A DNA stretch of 64,000 nt from Flavobacteriales bacterium. Its GTDB lineage: Bacteria > Bacteroidota > Bacteroidia > Flavobacteriales_F > PHOS-HE28. Each line of letters begins with the position of its first letter. Position 1 is the first letter of the stretch. Below, piece by piece: positions 61,254 through 64,000 of the stretch. The stretch lies in contig JADJAA010000001.1 in NCBI GenBank assembly GCA_016704485.1, positions 1,860,001-1,924,000 on the forward strand. Direction: 5' to 3'. Both the position numbers and the translations under genes were made by a program. A model generated the notes under the pieces. That model was not told where the DNA came from and searched no databases. It saw only the letters and a program-made list of their open reading frames with translations.

Positions 61254-64000
61254 ATGACCATCCGACGCATTTTTCTTGCTTTTCTCGCCATGGGCCTAGC
61301 ATTCGGCTCATTTGCGCAGCTTCGTTCGGACCGAAAGTTGATGTGGAAGAGTTCTGACATCGTCAGCAAAGAACGCATTCAGAACGATGCGATTGCATCA
61401 AAAAGTGAAAAGTTGACCGAACAAGATCATTTACTGGTCGTGGAACCCTTTCAAGGCGCATTCTTGGATCCTCAACGTGGTGGATTACCATTCTATCACG
61501 AACGAATGCCGCTTTCAGGTAATATTACCGGTATTGCCGTTGGCCTTATCGATCCACGATTTGAACCGCTCACCAAGGAAGAGTTAGGTCTGTGGCCAGC
61601 ATTGGACTCCATAGGTCCAGAACCTGTGATCACCGCTATGGTCGGTATCCATAAGAAAATTCCTCAGGCGTTGATCGATATCGTGCCTTTCCGTAGGGAT
61701 CCAGCTAATGGACAACTTCAAAAATTAGTTGCGTTCCAGTTGGAAGTGAATACCACTAAAGGCGGTGGTATGGGCTCGCCAAAAGCCTATCCGGCAAATT
61801 CGAAACTAGCGAATGGCGATTGGTACAAGTTCAGTGTTGCAGCTGATGGCGTTCATAAGCTCACCTATGAGTTCTTGCAGTCATTGGGAGTAGGGTCGTC
61901 TGACCTGGCATCCGATCAGATCAATATCTACGGAGGGCATTTGGGTCTATTACCTTTCAGGAATGATGTCTATCGCCCTACTGATCTTCCGTTGAATGCC
62001 ATACAGGTGGAAGACGGTGGTGATGGTGTCTTTGGTCAAGGTGATCATATCTTATTCTATGCGTCCGGTCCGCAACGTTGGGACCTGGTCAACGGCCTAT
62101 TCGTTCATACCAAACATGTTTACTCTGATTCTGCCCATTACTTCATAGGGATCGGAACGGATCTGCCACAGCGGATCGAACAAGCTTTGCTTTCTTCTGA
62201 TGCAGCCACGCATACGGTTACAAGCTTCAATGACCGTCAGTTCATTGAACGCGATCTGATAAACATGATCAAAAGTGGGCGTACGTGGTATGGAGAATTG
62301 TTCGACCTCGTACTGAACTATAATTTCTCGTTCCCGACACCATTTCTTACGCCAGGCGAAGATGCCGTACTTGTGTTCAATGGAATTGCTCGCACCATTG
62401 GTACGGGAAGTAGCAGTAGTTTCAATATCAATTCCGGCTCGGCATTGAATGAAGATTTCCCAGTGGTCGGCATCTCAAATAGTTCCATTAACGCTCAGGC
62501 GAGACCATTCAATGAAGAATTCACTTTTCAACCTACCGGAGGCGCCGTGCCGGTATCCATCACATTCACGAAGAACGACCCCATAACGTCCAAGGGTTGG
62601 TTGAACTATCTGGAGTTGAATTGCCGCAGGGACCTGCGCATGATAGGGGATCAACTTTCATTCCGGGACCTTAGTTCCATCGGTATGGGTAACGTGGCCG
62701 AGATGGTCCTTGACCAAGCACAGAGTGTTTACCGTGTTTGGGAAATAACCGATCCTACAGCTATTCGGAACGTGAATTTCGATGACAATGGTGGCCAGAA
62801 ACAGTTCCGTTTCAATTCGGATTCACTAAGGCAGTTCATTGCATTTCGGGATGGTGGTTATTTGACCCCCGTAAAAATTGGCCGGGTTCCTGCGCAGAAC
62901 CTCCATGCTACTTCACTGCCTACCGACCTTGTGATCGTATGCCCTACACCTTTCATCTCTCATGCTATGCGGTTGGCAGATGCTCGAGCCAATGAAGGTC
63001 TATCGGTGGTAGTTGTGACCCCTGAGCAGGTTTACAACGAGTTCTCCAGTGGAACCCGGGATGCGGCGGCCATAAAACGGTACATGCGTTTGTTGTACGA
63101 TAATGCAGGGACCGATCCAGTGCTACTACCGAGATACTTATTGTTGTTCGGTGATGGGTCCTATAATACCGTCTCTACCAGTGCGGTCAATCAGAATTGG
63201 CTACCCGCATATCAGACCGCGGAATCACTTGATCTTTCGAGATCATATACGTCAGATGATTATTTCGGCCTATTGGATGTGAGTGAGGGAGAATTACCGT
63301 CGGATATGGTTGATATCGGCATTGGTCGGTTCTGTGTTTCTAGCGCTCAACAAGCAAATGAAGTGGTCAACAAAGTCCTGAATTATGATCGTTTGAGACT
63401 CCTTACAGCTACAGGAGCGGTGTGTTCCGATGCTAGTGACGGGGGTATAGCCGATTGGCGCACGCATGTTCTGTTCGCATCGGATGATCAGGATGGGGAC
63501 AACAATGAAGGGCATATTCACATGTTCCAAAGCGATTTCTTAGCATCAAAGATCGAGATCGCGTACCCGAAATTCAATGTGGACAAGGTTTATTTGGATG
63601 CGTATCAACAAGTTAGCACCCCTGGTGGCCAGCGCTATCCTCAAGGTGCTGATGACCTGAAGGACAAAGTTCAGAAAGGGCTTCTTATCGTTAACTATGT
63701 TGGCCATGGTGGTGAGGTAGGATGGGCCCATGAGCGCTTTTTGGATAATGGTACGATCCAAGGATGGACCAATAAGGACCGTCTGCCACTGTTCATGACC
63801 GCGACCTGTGAATTCTCCCGTTGGGATGACCCCGCGCGTACTTCAGCAGGCGAGCTCGTCCTGTTGAATCCGAATGGTGGGGGCATTGCGTTGATGACCA
63901 CTACACGATTGGCGTATTCCAATGATAATTTTCTTCTCGGTCAAAAATTCTATGATCACGTGCTTGTGACCCAGGATGCCTTGGGTAGGGACCAACGATT
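61254..64000 (+). CDS. porU: Type IX secretion system sortase PorU (partial, runs off the window)
   Basis: The frame is open from ATG 61254 to the window end (about 915 residues). It begins with a signal peptide (MTIRRIFLAFLAMGLAFGSF, cleaved near AQ). A beta-rich N-terminal region follows with SVAADGVHKLTYEFLQSLGV, the PorU opening, and EDGGDGVFGQGDHILFYASG. The C25 domain starts around residue 530. The catalytic His is H818 (NYVGHGGEVGWAHE) and the catalytic Cys is C852 (FMTATCEFSRWDDP). PorU removes the C-terminal sorting domain of T9SS cargo and attaches anionic lipopolysaccharide at the surface. Its neighbours gldJ and porP/sprF are divergent. porV would be expected just beyond the window. 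Confidence 0.93.
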   Translation, partial: MTIRRIFLAFLAMGLAFGSFAQLRSDRKLMWKSSDIVSKERIQNDAIASKSEKLTEQDHLLVVEPFQGAFLDPQRGGLPFYHERMPLSGNITGIAVGLIDPRFEPLTKEELGLWPALDSIGPEPVITAMVGIHKKIPQALIDIVPFRRDPANGQLQKLVAFQLEVNTTKGGGMGSPKAYPANSKLANGDWYKFSVAADGVHKLTYEFLQSLGVGSSDLASDQINIYGGHLGLLPFRNDVYRPTDLPLNAIQVEDGGDGVFGQGDHILFYASGPQRWDLVNGLFVHTKHVYSDSAHYFIGIGTDLPQRIEQALLSSDAATHTVTSFNDRQFIERDLINMIKSGRTWYGELFDLVLNYNFSFPTPFLTPGEDAVLVFNGIARTIGTGSSSSFNINSGSALNEDFPVVGISNSSINAQARPFNEEFTFQPTGGAVPVSITFTKNDPITSKGWLNYLELNCRRDLRMIGDQLSFRDLSSIGMGNVAEMVLDQAQSVYRVWEITDPTAIRNVNFDDNGGQKQFRFNSDSLRQFIAFRDGGYLTPVKIGRVPAQNLHATSLPTDLVIVCPTPFISHAMRLADARANEGLSVVVVTPEQVYNEFSSGTRDAAAIKRYMRLLYDNAGTDPVLLPRYLLLFGDGSYNTVSTSAVNQNWLPAYQTAESLDLSRSYTSDDYFGLLDVSEGELPSDMVDIGIGRFCVSSAQQANEVVNKVLNYDRLRLLTATGAVCSDASDGGIADWRTHVLFASDDQDGDNNEGHIHMFQSDFLASKIEIAYPKFNVDKVYLDAYQQVSTPGGQRYPQGADDLKDKVQKGLLIVNYVGHGGEVGWAHERFLDNGTIQGWTNKDRLPLFMTATCEFSRWDDPARTSAGELVLLNPNGGGIALMTTTRLAYSNDNFLLGQKFYDHVLVTQDALGRDQR

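Noticed and set aside
61079..61378. Longer N-terminus for porP/sprF
   Set aside because: It runs antisense through the start of porU and precedes a clear signal peptide at 61078.
1..64000. Prophage, insertion sequence, integrase or CRISPR-Cas
   Set aside because: No transposase, integrase, phage structural gene, Cas gene or spaced direct repeats were seen on either strand.

Overview
The window comes from a member of the Bacteroidota, most probably Flavobacteriales. Evidence: type IX secretion (T9SS) and gliding genes (a PorU sortase, a PorU2-like sortase, a PorV/PorQ-family barrel, PorP/SprF, GldJ), several secreted proteins with type A C-terminal sorting domains, a DUF5686 barrel, DUF2795, and Bacteroidota-type -7 promoter boxes (TAnnTTTG) in front of many genes. 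Shine-Dalgarno sites are not evident. By eye the GC content is in the high forties. I see no prophage, insertion sequence, CRISPR array or rRNA operon; the window reads as chromosomal core with small accessory patches.

Layout. 1-10 kb: the tail of a T9SS cargo gene, a secreted protein, an MBL-fold hydrolase, a large PD40/TolB-like propeller protein split by a frameshift, a TauE/SafE permease with an M20 amidohydrolase, then a reverse-strand cluster of secreted proteins (one split at a G8 tract) and a small gene with a partial duplicate. 10-17.7 kb: recQ, a tatC/DUF5686/lptB run, purS and pssA. 17.8-26.9 kb: PorV/PorQ-family protein, a 1723-residue PorU2-like C25 sortase and lnt, then a small toxin-antitoxin pair and an orphan. 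27-40 kb: a T9SS cargo protein, a pabB-tilS-hypothetical-DsbD(N)-DsbD run, gmhA, a ComM/YifB ATPase, a secreted YwqK-repeat/TonB-C protein, a GNAT-like acyltransferase and a membrane hydrolase. 40-48.7 kb: a LysE exporter, a decayed barrel gene next to an intact one, secA, DUF2795, a PduO-type adenosyltransferase, an O-methyltransferase-like protein, two tandem 53-residue basic proteins, a tRNA-Val and a peculiar tRNA-Val-like remnant. 48.7-56.7 kb: folC, an exbB-exbD-tonB operon, glutamate/leucine-type dehydrogenase, a T9SS cargo protein, anmK and an acyl-CoA dehydrogenase. 56.9-64 kb: murF, gldJ and porP/sprF, divergent from porU, which runs off the window end.

How the genes work together. 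The main theme is the envelope: protein export (SecA, TatC), outer-membrane transport and energy coupling (ExbB/ExbD/TonB, LptB, DUF5686), lipoprotein maturation (Lnt), periplasmic redox (DsbD), peptidoglycan synthesis and recycling (MurF, AnmK), and T9SS secretion and surface attachment (PorU, PorU2-like, PorV/PorQ-like, PorP, GldJ) with at least five likely cargo proteins. The most unusual items are the second sortase-type locus, the tRNA-Val remnant whose arms are replaced by CCCGCA/TGCGGG palindromes, a secA terminator hairpin that contains the start codon of the next gene, the tandem 53-residue proteins, and three one-base reading-frame breaks, two of them in homopolymers.
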